Below are positions 45,131 to 55,506 of a DNA stretch of 64,000 nt, piece by piece (the stretch's first letter is position 1; every line of letters starts with the position of its first letter). The stretch spans positions 1 through 64,000 of the forward strand of contig NZ_OY763931.1 in NCBI RefSeq assembly GCF_963667685.1, in the 5' to 3' direction. This DNA is from Maridesulfovibrio sp. (GTDB lineage Bacteria > Desulfobacterota > Desulfovibrionia > Desulfovibrionales > Desulfovibrionaceae). Under the pieces are notes generated by a model, which was given only the letters and a program-made list of their open reading frames with translations, did no database searches and was not told the origin of the DNA. Made by a program: the position numbers and the translations under genes.

Positions 45131-46699
45131 TTACTTTTTTTTATTCAAAGCCAGAATCGTTGATTTGCTGGGCATAATCAAAATAAGGGGAACCAAGAGC
45201 AAAAACAGGCAGCCGAAAATGAAAGAGATATCATTATATGCCAGCATCTTGGCCTGTTTTACAACAATCTGGTTCAGCAATCCAAGTGTATATTTAGAGG
45301 CGGCTACGGAGTTTAATCCCAGTTCATGTATCAGCCGTGTCGTCTCGGTTATAAAATCTTGCGATATATGCCGTCCTTCGCTGACATTTTCCATCAGGAA
45401 TGAGGTGTGCATCTGAATTTTTCTGTCCAACAGAACCGCGACAAGAGCATAGCCTATATTACCGCCGATACGCCTGCCTAAGGTGTATATGCTTGAGGCG
45501 TCGGTAATATGAGATTTTTCCACTGTGCATAATGAAATGGCACTTAGCGGAATAAACATGAAAGGCATACCCATGCCCATTATGAGCAGTGGCCAGACCA
45601 TGTCCCGCATTCCTGCCTGCGTATTCAGCTGCATAAGGTCATAATAGGAATACAGTATGATGACTATTCCGGAAAGCACCAAAGCTCTGGGGCCTACTTT
45701 CTGGTAGAGCATTCCAGCTACAGGCATAAAGAGCATAAGGGTTATGGCCCGTGGGGCAAGAGCCAACCCGGAGTCAAAAGCCGGGTAGCCGAGCAGTTGC
45801 TGGGTAAACTGCGGGAGGACAAATGTAGTTCCGAAAAGCGATATGCCGAAGATTAGACCCATAACAGAGCCAAGGGTTAAATTCTTGTCTTTAAGTATGC
45901 GCAGGTTTACTACCGGATCTTTGCACCTCAGTTCCCAGAAGATCATAATCAGGAATGCTACTATAGTGGTAATACTTGCTATGGTTATGAATTCCGACTC
46001 AAACCACTGCTCTTCCTGACCACGCTCCAATACAACCTGCATTCCGGTTAAAAATACGGTCAGCAGCCCTATGCCGAGCCAATCAATGGATTGCACGCCA
46101 CGGCGCAGATATGGCGGGTCATGTACGAATCTGGCTGTCAGAAATATTGTTCCCACACATACTGGAATATTAATATAAAAAATCCAGGGCCAGCCCCACT
46201 GGTCAGTCAGGATACCACCCAAGATAGGTCCCATGGCCGGGGCCAAAACAACTCCCATTCCATAGATGGACATGGCCATCCCCTGTTCTTCAATAGGAAA
46301 TGTCTCGCGCAGGATAGCCTGCGAAATGGGGATTAATGCTCCTCCGCCGATCCCCTGAATTACGCGGTAGATAATCATTTCTTCAAAGCTGGTCGCTATT
46401 CCGCAGAAGATGGAACCTATTGTGAAGAGGAGCATCGAAAGCAGGTAGAAGTTCCTTCGGCCAAGCAGTGAACTCCACCAGCCGGCCATAGTGACCATGA
46501 TGATTTCCGCTATACTGTAGCTGGTTGCTACCCAGGTGATGGATGAAACACTGGTTCCGAAACTTCCCATCATATGGGACATGGAGACATTGACCACGCT
46601 GGTATCCATAACCGCGATAAAAGCTCCCAGCATGACGGTTATGGCTATGGTCCACCGCTCTGCTGCTGATGTTTCTTCCGGTGATTTAAAACTGGACAA
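45131..46699 (-). CDS. emrB: EmrB-type DHA2 multidrug permease
   Basis: MFS exporter of 522 residues with 14 predicted helices. Typical EmrB stretches: FIAVMDTSVVNVSMSHM, GWPWIFYINIPVC, QGIGGGALIPISQAIL and ALAPRAITLML. With EmrA and an outer-membrane factor it would pump hydrophobic drugs across both membranes; no dedicated TolC gene is adjacent. It begins with TTG, two bases after emrA, with AGGGG upstream, so translation is coupled. Confidence 0.93.
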   Translation of the reverse strand: MSSFKSPEETSAAERWTIAITVMLGAFIAVMDTSVVNVSMSHMMGSFGTSVSSITWVATSYSIAEIIMVTMAGWWSSLLGRRNFYLLSMLLFTIGSIFCGIATSFEEMIIYRVIQGIGGGALIPISQAILRETFPIEEQGMAMSIYGMGVVLAPAMGPILGGILTDQWGWPWIFYINIPVCVGTIFLTARFVHDPPYLRRGVQSIDWLGIGLLTVFLTGMQVVLERGQEEQWFESEFITIASITTIVAFLIMIFWELRCKDPVVNLRILKDKNLTLGSVMGLIFGISLFGTTFVLPQFTQQLLGYPAFDSGLALAPRAITLMLFMPVAGMLYQKVGPRALVLSGIVIILYSYYDLMQLNTQAGMRDMVWPLLIMGMGMPFMFIPLSAISLCTVEKSHITDASSIYTLGRRIGGNIGYALVAVLLDRKIQMHTSFLMENVSEGRHISQDFITETTRLIHELGLNSVAASKYTLGLLNQIVVKQAKMLAYNDISFIFGCLFLLLVPLILIMPSKSTILALNKKK

Positions 46700-46701
46700 C
46701 T

Positions 46702-47904
46702 TTATCCCCTTTGTTCGGAAGAAGCGATCTGTTGATTTTCGTTTTTCTTAGAAGATATATCCACACTGGGTATTACTGACATGCCCGGTGCGAGAGAGTA
46801 AGCCAATTCAGGATTGTCGAACACGATTTTAACCGGAACGCGCTGGACAACTTTGATAAAGTTTCCGGCAGCATTTTCCGGTGGCAGCAGTGTGAACCGT
46901 GAACCTGTTCCTCGCTGGATTGAGTCGACATGACCGCTGAAATCAATACCGGGAAAAGAGTCTATATCAATATCAACATGCTGGCCCTCGCGCATATCCT
47001 TAATCTGGGTTTCCTTGAAGTTTGCAATAATCCAGACTTCGGGACTGACCAGATTAAGCAGTTTTTGCCCGGCCATGACGTAGTTTCCGGACTCGACTGT
47101 TTTTTTGGTAATGTACCCGGAACAAGGAGCCGTAATCCGGGTATAAGACAAGTTCAGTTTGGCCTGCCTTACCTGTGCTTCGGCCTCTTTCAGTTTGGCT
47201 TTTCGCATTTCACTTTGGGCAAAAGCCTGTTGCAGTTTACTGGCTGCCGCTTCAATCCCGGCCTGTGCTTCCAGTATCTTAGCATTTTGCGTATGAATAT
47301 TGGATTCGGCAGATCTCAAATTGGCGCGGGCCATTTTTTCCTGAGCTTTAGCATGATCATATTCCTGAATACTGACAGCTCCGGCTTTGGCTATCCGGCT
47401 GATCCTGTTCAGGTCGTTTGAATCACGAAAATGTCCGGCCTCGGCTTCGCTTACCTGTGCCTGATATCTGGAGAGCACTGCGGTCTGGGATGACAACTCG
47501 GCTTGTTTCTGGGTCAATTCCTCCCGGGCAGCGACGATCAGAGCTTCCGCCTCCTTAACTGTTGCATTCGCAGATGCCATGCGGGCTTCTGCAATCTCAA
47601 GCGCTACCTGATAGTTTCGGGTATCTATTTCAGCAAGAAGTTGTCCTTTTTGAATTTTTTGGTTGTCTGATACAAATACTTTTGAAACATGGCCGGAAAT
47701 TCTAGGACTTATTGAAACTACATGGGCTTCAATGAAAGCATCGTCTGTAGATTCGTGGTTGATTGCATGTTTATAGAAAGGATATGCGACAGCTATTCCC
47801 AGGATCAGTACGAAGATGCAGGACAGAATGGTAATTCTGAGCTTCTTGCCTGAGAGTTTCTTTATCTTTTTATTCTGTTGTTTTTGTGCTGACTCTTGAT
47901 TCAT
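46702..47904 (-). CDS. emrA: EmrA-type membrane-fusion protein
   Basis: Periplasmic adaptor of 400 residues: a cytoplasmic Lys-rich tail, one membrane anchor (about 27-46), a split lipoyl/barrel-sandwich domain (DAFIEAHVVSISPRISGHV, SYTRITAPCSGYITKKTV), a long coiled coil (about 100-255) and a beta-barrel (VWIIANFKETQI). It is transcribed before emrB and after a TetR gene on the same strand. Confidence 0.93.
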   Translation of the reverse strand: MNQESAQKQQNKKIKKLSGKKLRITILSCIFVLILGIAVAYPFYKHAINHESTDDAFIEAHVVSISPRISGHVSKVFVSDNQKIQKGQLLAEIDTRNYQVALEIAEARMASANATVKEAEALIVAAREELTQKQAELSSQTAVLSRYQAQVSEAEAGHFRDSNDLNRISRIAKAGAVSIQEYDHAKAQEKMARANLRSAESNIHTQNAKILEAQAGIEAAASKLQQAFAQSEMRKAKLKEAEAQVRQAKLNLSYTRITAPCSGYITKKTVESGNYVMAGQKLLNLVSPEVWIIANFKETQIKDMREGQHVDIDIDSFPGIDFSGHVDSIQRGTGSRFTLLPPENAAGNFIKVVQRVPVKIVFDNPELAYSLAPGMSVIPSVDISSKKNENQQIASSEQRG

Positions 47905-47942
47905 AGTTTTAACCTGATTTGTATGGCTTATTATTTTTATAT

Positions 47943-48515
47943 CTATTTGTTTTCCGGTTTAAGGGCTTTCAGAACAAAATGGCATGCGTGCTCACAAAAT
48001 TCTTCATGATCAAGCCCTTCCGGTGGAAATATGGATATTGAACGGATGAAACTCGGGATATACTGGGAAGTAAATCTGGGGCAGGAATCCTCGAATTCCC
48101 CCGCTTCAACCCCTTCCTCTATAACTGTTTGGATTATTCCCCATAATTCAATTCTTATATCCTGCCATTCCCCGCCCTCTGGAAAGTGCATAACCCGGCT
48201 CAGTAAATGCGCATTAGTCGCTTTCATAAACATATAGGAAGACATCTCCCTGATGATGCTCACCATCTTTTCAGTAGGAGCAAGATCCTTTTGATCGGTA
48301 TATGTTCTCAGCTTATCAACCAGAATTGAAAATCCCCTGAAAAGTACAGCGAAGTAGAGGTCATCTTTATTTTTAAAGTAAAGATAGAGGGTGCCTTTTC
48401 CTACTCTTGCGGAATGTGCGACATCGCTTAACAGCACTTTATGAAAAGCCTGATTGGCGAACATTTCTGCGGCAGTATCCAAGATTCGGGTTTCTTTTTC
48501 GGAATATTTTTTCAT
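47943..48515 (-). CDS. TetR-family regulator of emrAB
   Basis: A 190-residue repressor with the N-terminal helix-turn-helix (ILDTAAEMFANQAFHKVLL, VAHSARVGKGTLYLYFKNKD). It is the first gene of the tetR-emrA-emrB set, and a near-perfect palindrome at 48556-48583 just upstream is the likely operator, giving autoregulation of the pump. Confidence 0.9.
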   Translation of the reverse strand: MKKYSEKETRILDTAAEMFANQAFHKVLLSDVAHSARVGKGTLYLYFKNKDDLYFAVLFRGFSILVDKLRTYTDQKDLAPTEKMVSIIREMSSYMFMKATNAHLLSRVMHFPEGGEWQDIRIELWGIIQTVIEEGVEAGEFEDSCPRFTSQYIPSFIRSISIFPPEGLDHEEFCEHACHFVLKALKPENK

Positions 48516-48555
48516 GTTTTTGAGCTCATATATTTTTGTACAGGTCCGTATTTAG

Positions 48556-48583
48556 CTTCAGAACTGACTGGTCAGTTTTGAAG
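48556..48583. promoter_or_regulatory. Operator palindrome of the emrAB regulator
   Basis: CTTCAGAACTGACT-GGTCAGTTTTGAAG, 14-base arms with one internal mismatch and a centre mismatch. The core ACTGACTGGTCAGT resembles other TetR operators. The remainder of 48584-48905 holds no gene. Confidence 0.7.
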
Positions 48584-48905
48584 TGATATGAAATAAGGTC
48601 AGCGATCAAAAGTGTCAAAGACTGACTCTGGGTACTGTATGATTCTTTTCAGGGTATTCGATTCAATTGAATTTAATTGCCGGATTATTCAATATAAAAA
48701 TACGGATATGATATTTCATTCATCCTCTTTGTAAATTTATAGTAAAATTTCATCAGAAGTTCTCTCGTACACTAAAATTGTCTGTAATATTTTATGAGGA
48801 AGAAAGAGAGTAGTAACATATAGGGCCAACTTATGTTTTTCTTGACACTGAAAGCCTTTATTCAATATCTCCTCCTGACAGTCTGTACTTGGAGTGATAT
48901 GTGAT

Positions 48906-51900
48906 ATGAAGCGTTGCTTTTCTTGGATATTTTTCTTCGCGTTAGTGTGGTCTGCTATACCTGCCTTAATGCCAACGAGCTCTGCTTCTGCCCAAACCAG
49001 CGCTCAATCTGCGCAACTTTTCTTTCAAGACAGGCAGGTTGACCCTTTAGAGGGGGAGTTGGTTCCCAGACTGTTGCATTCAAAGGATGCACCCGAACCT
49101 GAAATTTCTAAAGATGCTTTATCGGTATCAGCCTTCGCTAAAAAACTGACCAGACTCTTTTCATTTACTGCTGCTGTTGAAGCGGAAGAATACGATTACT
49201 ATGTCGTCCAGTTTAGCGGCCCGGTTCAAGGAAAATGGAAAGATTCTCTTACCAGTCTCGGCGCAGTCTTTTATGATTACATTCCCCAGCATGCTTTCAT
49301 CATTAAATTAGCTAATTCCAAAGTAGATACAGTAGAGAGCTGCAATTTTGTCCGGTGGATAGGCGAGTATGAACCGGATTTGAAATTGTCAGGTAGGATT
49401 TTTGATATTGTCCCGGATGATCTTAAAGAGAAATGTGGGATAGTTGAACTTCGGGTCTTGGCATTTTCAGGAGAGGACCGAGATTCTCTGATAAGCAGCA
49501 TACAAGCCAAAGGAGGAACTGTTCTGTATTTCAATTCTTCGGAATGGGGGATACGGATCGGAGTTGATATTCCTGTTCAGAATATAGTAAAATTAAAGAA
49601 TATCAAAGGCGTTAAGTGGATTGAGAAAGCTCCGGATTACCAGACAGACAATAACATATCCACCGGAATAATTGAAGCGCGACATGAGCAGGGAAAGGTC
49701 TGGAGCGTTTCGGGCAGTACGTTGTATGGCAAGGGACAGATCGTTGGCGTCTGTGACAGCGGCATAGATACGGGTGATCCTAATGACATGCACATGGATT
49801 TTAGTGACGGACATGGATCAAGCCGGGTCACTAATACCGTTTTCGACAAAGCCAGCACCAAGGACTACAGCGGGCATGGAACCCATGTTGCAGGAATTGT
49901 TGCAGGGAATGGTCTTGCTTCCGGTGCTTCCCCGCAATCAGATTTCTTTCCGTCTACCTGCTATGCCGGGATTGCGCCTGAGGCAGAATTGTATTTCCAA
50001 TCTGTTGGAGCTGATGATGGTAGTTCCAAATTACCGGGAATTCCATCTGATTTGTCACAGCTTTTCCAGCCGGCCTATGACGCCGGAGCGCGTATCCATA
50101 CAAACAGTTGGGGGACTGCCGGGGCGGGGAGTTATGACAGCGAAAGTGTGTCTGTTGACCAGTTTATGTGGGATAATAAAAATTTTTTAGTACTCTATGC
50201 TGCAGGTAATGCCGGGTACGATAAGGATATGGACGGAGTAATTGATCCCTATTGTATCGATTCTCCGGCTACTGCTAAAAATTGTCTTTCGGTGGGAGCT
50301 TCAGAATCATATCGCATAGGTGCTTCTGAAGGTTTTTCAACTGTAGGGTATGGTCAATTTCGAACTTATGCAGAGCCCGTTGCTTCTGATTTGTTTGCAG
50401 ATAAGCCATATGGTCTTGCTGCATTCTCCAGCCGTGGCCCGACACTTGATAGAAGATATAAACCTGAGGTTGTCGCACCCGGAACCAATATTTTGTCCAC
50501 CCGTTCATCCGTACAGCTTGGAAATGGTTGGGGGGCTTTTAATGATGATTATTATTGGTCCGGTGGAACGAGTATGGCAACTCCACTTGTTGCCGGTATG
50601 GCTGCGTTAATGCGGGAATACTTAATAGAAGAGGAAGGGCTTGAAGATCCTAGCGCGGCACTGGTGAAGACCGGTATCATCCATGGTGCGGTGTCGCTTT
50701 CTCCCGGGCAGTACGGCACCGAATCCTATCGCGAAATATCTGGATGTCCCGATTTTTCGCAGGGCTGGGGCAGGGTCGATCTGGAATCTTCTCTTAATTC
50801 CGATGATAGCTGCGAAATCGAATATTATGATATTAAAACACCTGCTCCTGTCGATGGTTCATATGTGAGGACGTTTTCATTTGATGTTGCCAATAGCGGC
50901 AAGCCGTTTAAAGCTACTCTCGGATGGACAGATTATCCGGGGTCGGCAGCTGCCTACGGAGGTCTTGTTAATGATCTCGATCTGCGGGTTCGAAAGCCTG
51001 ATGGCACATGGGTCTATCCGGATAACGCAGTCGGTTTGAGCTTATTAACCAGATCTGTATATGTTACTTCGGTTTCGGGTTTTTACAAAGAAAGCGTAAC
51101 CGGACTGCTCCTTACTCCACCGTCCTATCCATGTGTATTGGAATCAGTCGCTTTGCCTTTCAGTAACAGTGGCAGCCTGTCTTCAGAAGTTGATATTGTT
51201 GTCTACCGGTACGATGGAGGGGTCGGAGCGGAGCTTTTCAGAAAGTCTTTTGCATACATTCCTTCCGGAGAATATGCCTTGCCGGTGGGGTTGACTGTTT
51301 CGTCTGGAAATATAGTGGTTGCAGTCGAAAAGAATAATACTTCATTGGGTGTATACTGCGACAATGGAAATCCGACTTCACGCGGTCTGGTTAAAACCGG
51401 CGGGATTTGGAAGGAAGCAGCATTTACCCCTGCTATCATAGCTAATTTCAGGACAATATCAGCTGCCACCAAGTCGGACCGGATCAACAATACGGAATCT
51501 GTCACTATCAACAATCCTGTGTCTGGAATTTATACAGCAGAAGTTTCTGCACACAGTGTACCTGTAGGTCCACAGCCATATGCCCTGGTTTTGAGCGGGA
51601 TGATTGGCGATAAGCCCGTTGATGGACAAATTGAGATAAACTCGGAACAGCCCGATGCTCCTGTTGCCATTTTGCTGGATAAATCTGCTACTGAAAGTTC
51701 TGCTGAAATTACAAATGCCGGTTATGGAACATCTTTGGAGCAAGTTTACAGCGCGAAGTCTTCTTTTCGCATACAAACAACTGAGGAAAGCACCGTAAGC
51801 GTTAAATATGCTGTAAGCGGGTTGCCTGCACTCAAGGCGCAGGACATGGTTCTTGCCAAATTGTTAACCAGCGGAACAAGTCTGGCTTTCAGATATGCAA

Positions 51901-52271
51901 GTTATGAAAATTACGCAGACGGCAACTGGTGGCTGTCAGATATTTCCGGTAATTATGTTGATTCAAATACTACTTTGGATTCTTCTCAATCATATTATGT
52001 GGTTTCGGTGATCAAGGACGGTGGACCCTATGATGAGAATTCAGAAAAAGGAGTAATTGATGATCCGCAGATTTTAGGGGCTGTGAAACACTCCCCAGCT
52101 GTTGCCGAGCATGTCGACGAAAAGAAGGATGACAAACAGGTTGCTGAAACCGAAAGGCTTTCCGGAGGCACTACAGGGTGTACTATGGGTACCGATGGAG
52201 ATTTCGGATTGGTTGTGTTACTGCTGTTCTCTGTTCTCGCAATGCTGCCGAGATATTTAGCCCGAAAGTAA
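48906..52271 (+). CDS. Secreted subtilisin-like (S8) serine protease with C-terminal sorting tail
   Basis: A 1121-residue exoprotease. A signal peptide covers about 1-29 (ending ASA). The S8 domain has all catalytic residues: Asp284 (VCDSGIDTGD), His324 (YSGHGTHVAG), oxyanion Asn435 (AAGNAG) and Ser556 (GGTSMATP). Large beta-rich domains follow (about 640-1040). The C-terminus carries GGTTGC, a hydrophobic helix and RYLARK, the layout of Cys-containing CTERM signals (JDVT or Synerg type), so it may be anchored and cleaved by a rhombosortase-like or Glu-type protease. The ATG at 48906 follows GGAG by eleven bases; a GTG 12 bases upstream is less likely. Confidence 0.88.
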   Translation: MKRCFSWIFFFALVWSAIPALMPTSSASAQTSAQSAQLFFQDRQVDPLEGELVPRLLHSKDAPEPEISKDALSVSAFAKKLTRLFSFTAAVEAEEYDYYVVQFSGPVQGKWKDSLTSLGAVFYDYIPQHAFIIKLANSKVDTVESCNFVRWIGEYEPDLKLSGRIFDIVPDDLKEKCGIVELRVLAFSGEDRDSLISSIQAKGGTVLYFNSSEWGIRIGVDIPVQNIVKLKNIKGVKWIEKAPDYQTDNNISTGIIEARHEQGKVWSVSGSTLYGKGQIVGVCDSGIDTGDPNDMHMDFSDGHGSSRVTNTVFDKASTKDYSGHGTHVAGIVAGNGLASGASPQSDFFPSTCYAGIAPEAELYFQSVGADDGSSKLPGIPSDLSQLFQPAYDAGARIHTNSWGTAGAGSYDSESVSVDQFMWDNKNFLVLYAAGNAGYDKDMDGVIDPYCIDSPATAKNCLSVGASESYRIGASEGFSTVGYGQFRTYAEPVASDLFADKPYGLAAFSSRGPTLDRRYKPEVVAPGTNILSTRSSVQLGNGWGAFNDDYYWSGGTSMATPLVAGMAALMREYLIEEEGLEDPSAALVKTGIIHGAVSLSPGQYGTESYREISGCPDFSQGWGRVDLESSLNSDDSCEIEYYDIKTPAPVDGSYVRTFSFDVANSGKPFKATLGWTDYPGSAAAYGGLVNDLDLRVRKPDGTWVYPDNAVGLSLLTRSVYVTSVSGFYKESVTGLLLTPPSYPCVLESVALPFSNSGSLSSEVDIVVYRYDGGVGAELFRKSFAYIPSGEYALPVGLTVSSGNIVVAVEKNNTSLGVYCDNGNPTSRGLVKTGGIWKEAAFTPAIIANFRTISAATKSDRINNTESVTINNPVSGIYTAEVSAHSVPVGPQPYALVLSGMIGDKPVDGQIEINSEQPDAPVAILLDKSATESSAEITNAGYGTSLEQVYSAKSSFRIQTTEESTVSVKYAVSGLPALKAQDMVLAKLLTSGTSLAFRYASYENYADGNWWLSDISGNYVDSNTTLDSSQSYYVVSVIKDGGPYDENSEKGVIDDPQILGAVKHSPAVAEHVDEKKDDKQVAETERLSGGTTGCTMGTDGDFGLVVLLLFSVLAMLPRYLARK

Positions 52272-52416
52272 GACACATACGTAAATACACGAGGATAATA
52301 AAACTGAAAGCCCAAAGGGTAGGTCTGATAGACGTCCCCCGCCTCGGTCTTCAATCGTTTATGATTTGTGTTTCCCCTTTGGTATCTGGAAATGCACTAC
52401 ATGTAATTAAGGAAGC

Positions 52417-53196
52417 TCATCTACTGAAGAATTCAGCTACATGCCTTAAATAGCGGGTAATCATTTCTGCAGCAGGAGCTTTGGGGCGTGGAAAGTAAGT
52501 CAGAAGTCCGTTGATTAAAAATATTGTCGGTAAGGGAATTCCACGTGTGAAGATCGCTTCTTCTCCATCGAATGATGCAGCAGAGCTGGCAAAGTCATGG
52601 GTTAAGGGTATTTTCTTGACAAGGCGGTCGTTTTTGAAACTGCCTTTGCAATAGGCAGGATCGGAGCTGACAAGGTACTGGCGGCATATGAACGGGCGGA
52701 ATGGATATATGCTGCAGGAGGCGTCGACCAGAAACGGACAGTTCTGGTTAAGGTGCCAGTATTCTTTTTGAATGTTGATGATATTCGCTTTATCGTCAAA
52801 TTTGTTTATATGAAAATCAAGAAGATCTTTCAGTAATCCTTTGTCTTCCAGCTTTTTCAGAATATTGTCGAAGGCCTTTTTGATTCTGCTTCTTTCCGGG
52901 TCCTTCATGCTGTTCACAAGATGTACCAGGAGTATAGCCTCATGGATTGAAACTGTGACCAATTGATGGCAGCAGGTTCCGCATCCTTTGTCGCACTTGG
53001 TATGAAGCCCATTCCTGCTGTGTTCTGCAAGGGTGGATTCAAGGACTTTGTTATAGATAGTGTACACTTCCGGCAAAATATCTACAAATGAAACATCTCC
53101 GTCAGGCGGTGTAACAGTGCAGGATATCGATTGATTTTCGTTCAGTTTGATTGTGATTTCTAATTGTGAGTTTTTCGAGATTGTCTCTACTTTCAT
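52417..53196 (-). CDS. YkgJ-family Cys-cluster (zinc/iron-chelating) protein
   Basis: A 259-residue protein with the YkgJ/UPF0153 cysteine cluster: CDKGCGTCCHQ, then NCPFLVDASCSIYPFRPFICRQY, and a later AYCKG. Members chelate a metal or form an Fe-S cluster; their job is unsettled. The start at 53196 has GGAG six bases upstream; an ATG 69 bases further has no site. Convergent with the protease gene. Confidence 0.82.
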   Translation of the reverse strand: MKVETISKNSQLEITIKLNENQSISCTVTPPDGDVSFVDILPEVYTIYNKVLESTLAEHSRNGLHTKCDKGCGTCCHQLVTVSIHEAILLVHLVNSMKDPERSRIKKAFDNILKKLEDKGLLKDLLDFHINKFDDKANIINIQKEYWHLNQNCPFLVDASCSIYPFRPFICRQYLVSSDPAYCKGSFKNDRLVKKIPLTHDFASSAASFDGEEAIFTRGIPLPTIFLINGLLTYFPRPKAPAAEMITRYLRHVAEFFSR

Positions 53197-53357
53197 CAGT
53201 ATCTCCGGGAACTGGTAATTATGCCGCTCGACTAAATTAAATTCTGCTGACCTCGAATGGTCCATGCATGCAATATCCTGTTCTATATAAAGTATGCAAG
53301 TCCACGATTATGATTATGTGCAATACTCGCCACACATCATTCAGCCCGCTGGAACCG

Positions 53358-54227
53358 TCACACTAAAGGTAAGCCAAGTTCTGACTTCAGCCAGCTTATA
53401 AAAGTGTTCATGTTGCGATCATTCTCCGGCCGATCCAGGGAAAGGATAATATAGTCTATCGGGGTTTTCTTGAAACCGTAGGGGGCAACCAGCAATCCCT
53501 GTTTAATGTCTTCGCGGACAATTGGCTCCGGACCTATGGCGAGGCCGAATCCTGTTGAGGCTGCCTGCAGGCTGAAATAAAAATGGTCGAAGTACTTCTC
53601 GGAGTCTGATTCAACTCTGATGCCGGAAATGGAACTCCAGTCATTCCAAGCCTCAGGACGCGTACGGGTATGCAGGAGTTGCTTGGGACTGCTTTTGTGT
53701 TTTTTCCAGTATGCCGGACTGCAAACCGGACCGATCATTTCTTTACCAAGCGGCGTGCAGTGATAGTGGGGCGGCCATGCGAAATCAGATCTTCGTATAG
53801 CTAGATGGACTCCTTCCGCTGTGATATCAATCGGCCCTCCCGCAGTAGAGAGGTGGATATCGATCTGCGGAGCCTTTCGACGGAAATCATCCAGCTTTGG
53901 CATGAGCCAGCGCATGGCCAGCGATGGTTCGCATGAGACAGACAGCCTGCGTTTTGATTCCGGTATTTTCAGTGATTCACAAACCTTCTCCAGTCTTGTC
54001 AGGCTGTTTTCCACCTCTTTAGCAAGTACAGCACCTTTTTCAGTAAGAAAAAGTCCTCTGTTGCGTCTGGTAAAAAGTTCAAATCCAAAGAATTCTTCCA
54101 GCTGTTTAACGGCTCTACTGACTGCGCCATGCGTAAGGTGCAGCTCCTGCGCGGCCTTAGTGAGACTCTGATGTTTTGCTGCTGCCCTGAAGCTGACAAG
54201 CGGCTTGAGAGGAGGAAGGTTGTTCAT
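53358..54227 (-). CDS. LysR-type regulator (GcvA-like)
   Basis: A 289-residue regulator with an N-terminal winged helix (AAKHQSLTKAAQELHLTHGAVSRAVKQLE) and a type 2 periplasmic-binding effector domain (LSVSCEPSLAMRWLMPKLDDF). Its opening PLKPLVSFRAA resembles GcvA. Divergent from a LysE/RhtB exporter with 106 bases between, so it likely controls that gene. An upstream in-frame ATG (54323) lies in the exporter promoter and is less likely. Confidence 0.9.
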   Translation of the reverse strand: MNNLPPLKPLVSFRAAAKHQSLTKAAQELHLTHGAVSRAVKQLEEFFGFELFTRRNRGLFLTEKGAVLAKEVENSLTRLEKVCESLKIPESKRRLSVSCEPSLAMRWLMPKLDDFRRKAPQIDIHLSTAGGPIDITAEGVHLAIRRSDFAWPPHYHCTPLGKEMIGPVCSPAYWKKHKSSPKQLLHTRTRPEAWNDWSSISGIRVESDSEKYFDHFYFSLQAASTGFGLAIGPEPIVREDIKQGLLVAPYGFKKTPIDYIILSLDRPENDRNMNTFISWLKSELGLPLV

Positions 54228-54333
54228 GATTATCTGTGATTTTTTTTCATGGTAACTGTGATTTCTTTTCGCTTTTATATAGCTGTATGCTCTTATATAA
54301 CGGCATATATAGAAAGTCCACAAGGAGCAAATT

Positions 54334-54963
54334 ATGAATTTATTTAATGTTAATTTAGCATTGATCGGTGTTGTGACTGTTTTGGCGGTAGTCAGTCCTG
54401 GTCCTGATTTCGCAATTGTTTTCAGGAACGGGTTGCGTTATGGGCGTAAAATGGGTTTGGCCACTGCCTTTGGGGTTGCTGGTGGCGTAGTTGTCCACAT
54501 CACTTATGCTTTGCTTGGTTTAAGTTATGTCGTCGCAGAATATACATGGGTGCTGATGGCTGTCCGCTATGCGGGGGCAGCGTATTTGTTGTGGTTGGGA
54601 GTTTCCGCATTTTTGCCTCGGAAAAGCGTAGAAGATCAAGCGGAATCTTGTGCGGATGCTGTCTATGTGTCTTTTGGTGAAGCATTTCGGAACGGCTTTT
54701 TGTGCAATGCGCTAAATCCGAAGACGATGCTCTTCTTCGTTGCTCTGTTTACACAGGTGGTGACTCCGGGAACTTCTCTTGTATTGAAGATGTCCATCGG
54801 CGCATTCATTTCCTTGACCCATCTTGTGTGGTTTGCTTTCATCGTTTTTGTGCTGACAGATCAACGCACCGCTAAACTGGTGGCAAGGTGGCGGAAAGGT
54901 GTAGAAAAAGTTGTGGGAGTTTGTCTGTTCGGGCTGGGCGCAAAGCTGGCTCTGGATGCTTAA
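54334..54963 (+). CDS. LysE/RhtB-family amino-acid exporter
   Basis: A 209-residue inner-membrane protein of six helices with the RhtB signature (VVSPGPDFAIVFRNGLRYGRKMG) and NPKTMLFFVALF. It exports amino acids or derivatives; the specific substrate is unknown. AAGGAGC precedes the ATG. A cupin gene follows 35 bases downstream and may be co-transcribed. Confidence 0.92.
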   Translation: MNLFNVNLALIGVVTVLAVVSPGPDFAIVFRNGLRYGRKMGLATAFGVAGGVVVHITYALLGLSYVVAEYTWVLMAVRYAGAAYLLWLGVSAFLPRKSVEDQAESCADAVYVSFGEAFRNGFLCNALNPKTMLFFVALFTQVVTPGTSLVLKMSIGAFISLTHLVWFAFIVFVLTDQRTAKLVARWRKGVEKVVGVCLFGLGAKLALDA

Positions 54964-54998
54964 ATAAATATAAAACTTAGTTCATAGGAGATAATAGT

Positions 54999-55364
54999 AT
55001 GGAATTGAAACCGATTAATTTTGCTGAGAAGCTCGCACTTTTTTCCGAGCATTGGTCCCCGAGAGTTATAGCAGAGATGAACGATTATCAGTTCAAGATT
55101 GTTAAAATTAAGGGCGAATTCGTCTGGCATGATCATAAAGATACTGATGAAGTTTTTATCGTTCTGTCCGGTGAGATGAAAATTATGTTTCGGGACAATG
55201 AGGTACTTTTAGGAGCCGGGGAAATGTTCGTGGTAGAGAAGGGTGTTGAACATAAGCCGTTTGCGGCTGAGGAATGTGAAGTGCTGCTTGTTGAACCCAA
55301 GGGCGTTGTGAATACCGGAGATACTGAGAGTAGTTTGAAAGCCGAGAACGATAAGTGGATTTAA
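54999..55364 (+). CDS. Small cupin-fold protein
   Basis: A 121-residue single-domain cupin with the first metal motif ([18 protein letters not shown]) and second motif ([16 protein letters not shown]). The His/Glu metal ligands are kept. Function unknown; such proteins include mannose-6-phosphate-isomerase-like enzymes and binding proteins. AGGAGATAATAGT precedes the ATG. Confidence 0.88.
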   Translation: MELKPINFAEKLALFSEHWSPRVIAEMNDYQFKIVKIKGEFVWHDHKDTDEVFIVLSGEMKIMFRDNEVLLGAGEMFVVEKGVEHKPFAAEECEVLLVEPKGVVNTGDTESSLKAENDKWI

Positions 55365-55466
55365 CTGACATACTGAACAGTTGAATTTGTAAGTTACAAT
55401 AGGTTAATATCTTCTTCGGAAAGAAAGAGTGCATGCTAGTGTTAAGCGCTCACTTCTTGAGAGTGA

Positions 55467-55506
55467 GGGCCGGCTACTGAAATAAGTCCAGTTGCCGGCC
55501 CTTTTT
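55467..55506 (+). terminator. Terminator of the exporter-cupin transcript
   Basis: GGGCCGGC (55467-55474) pairs with GCCGGCCC (55494-55501), followed by five T residues. Confidence 0.85.
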
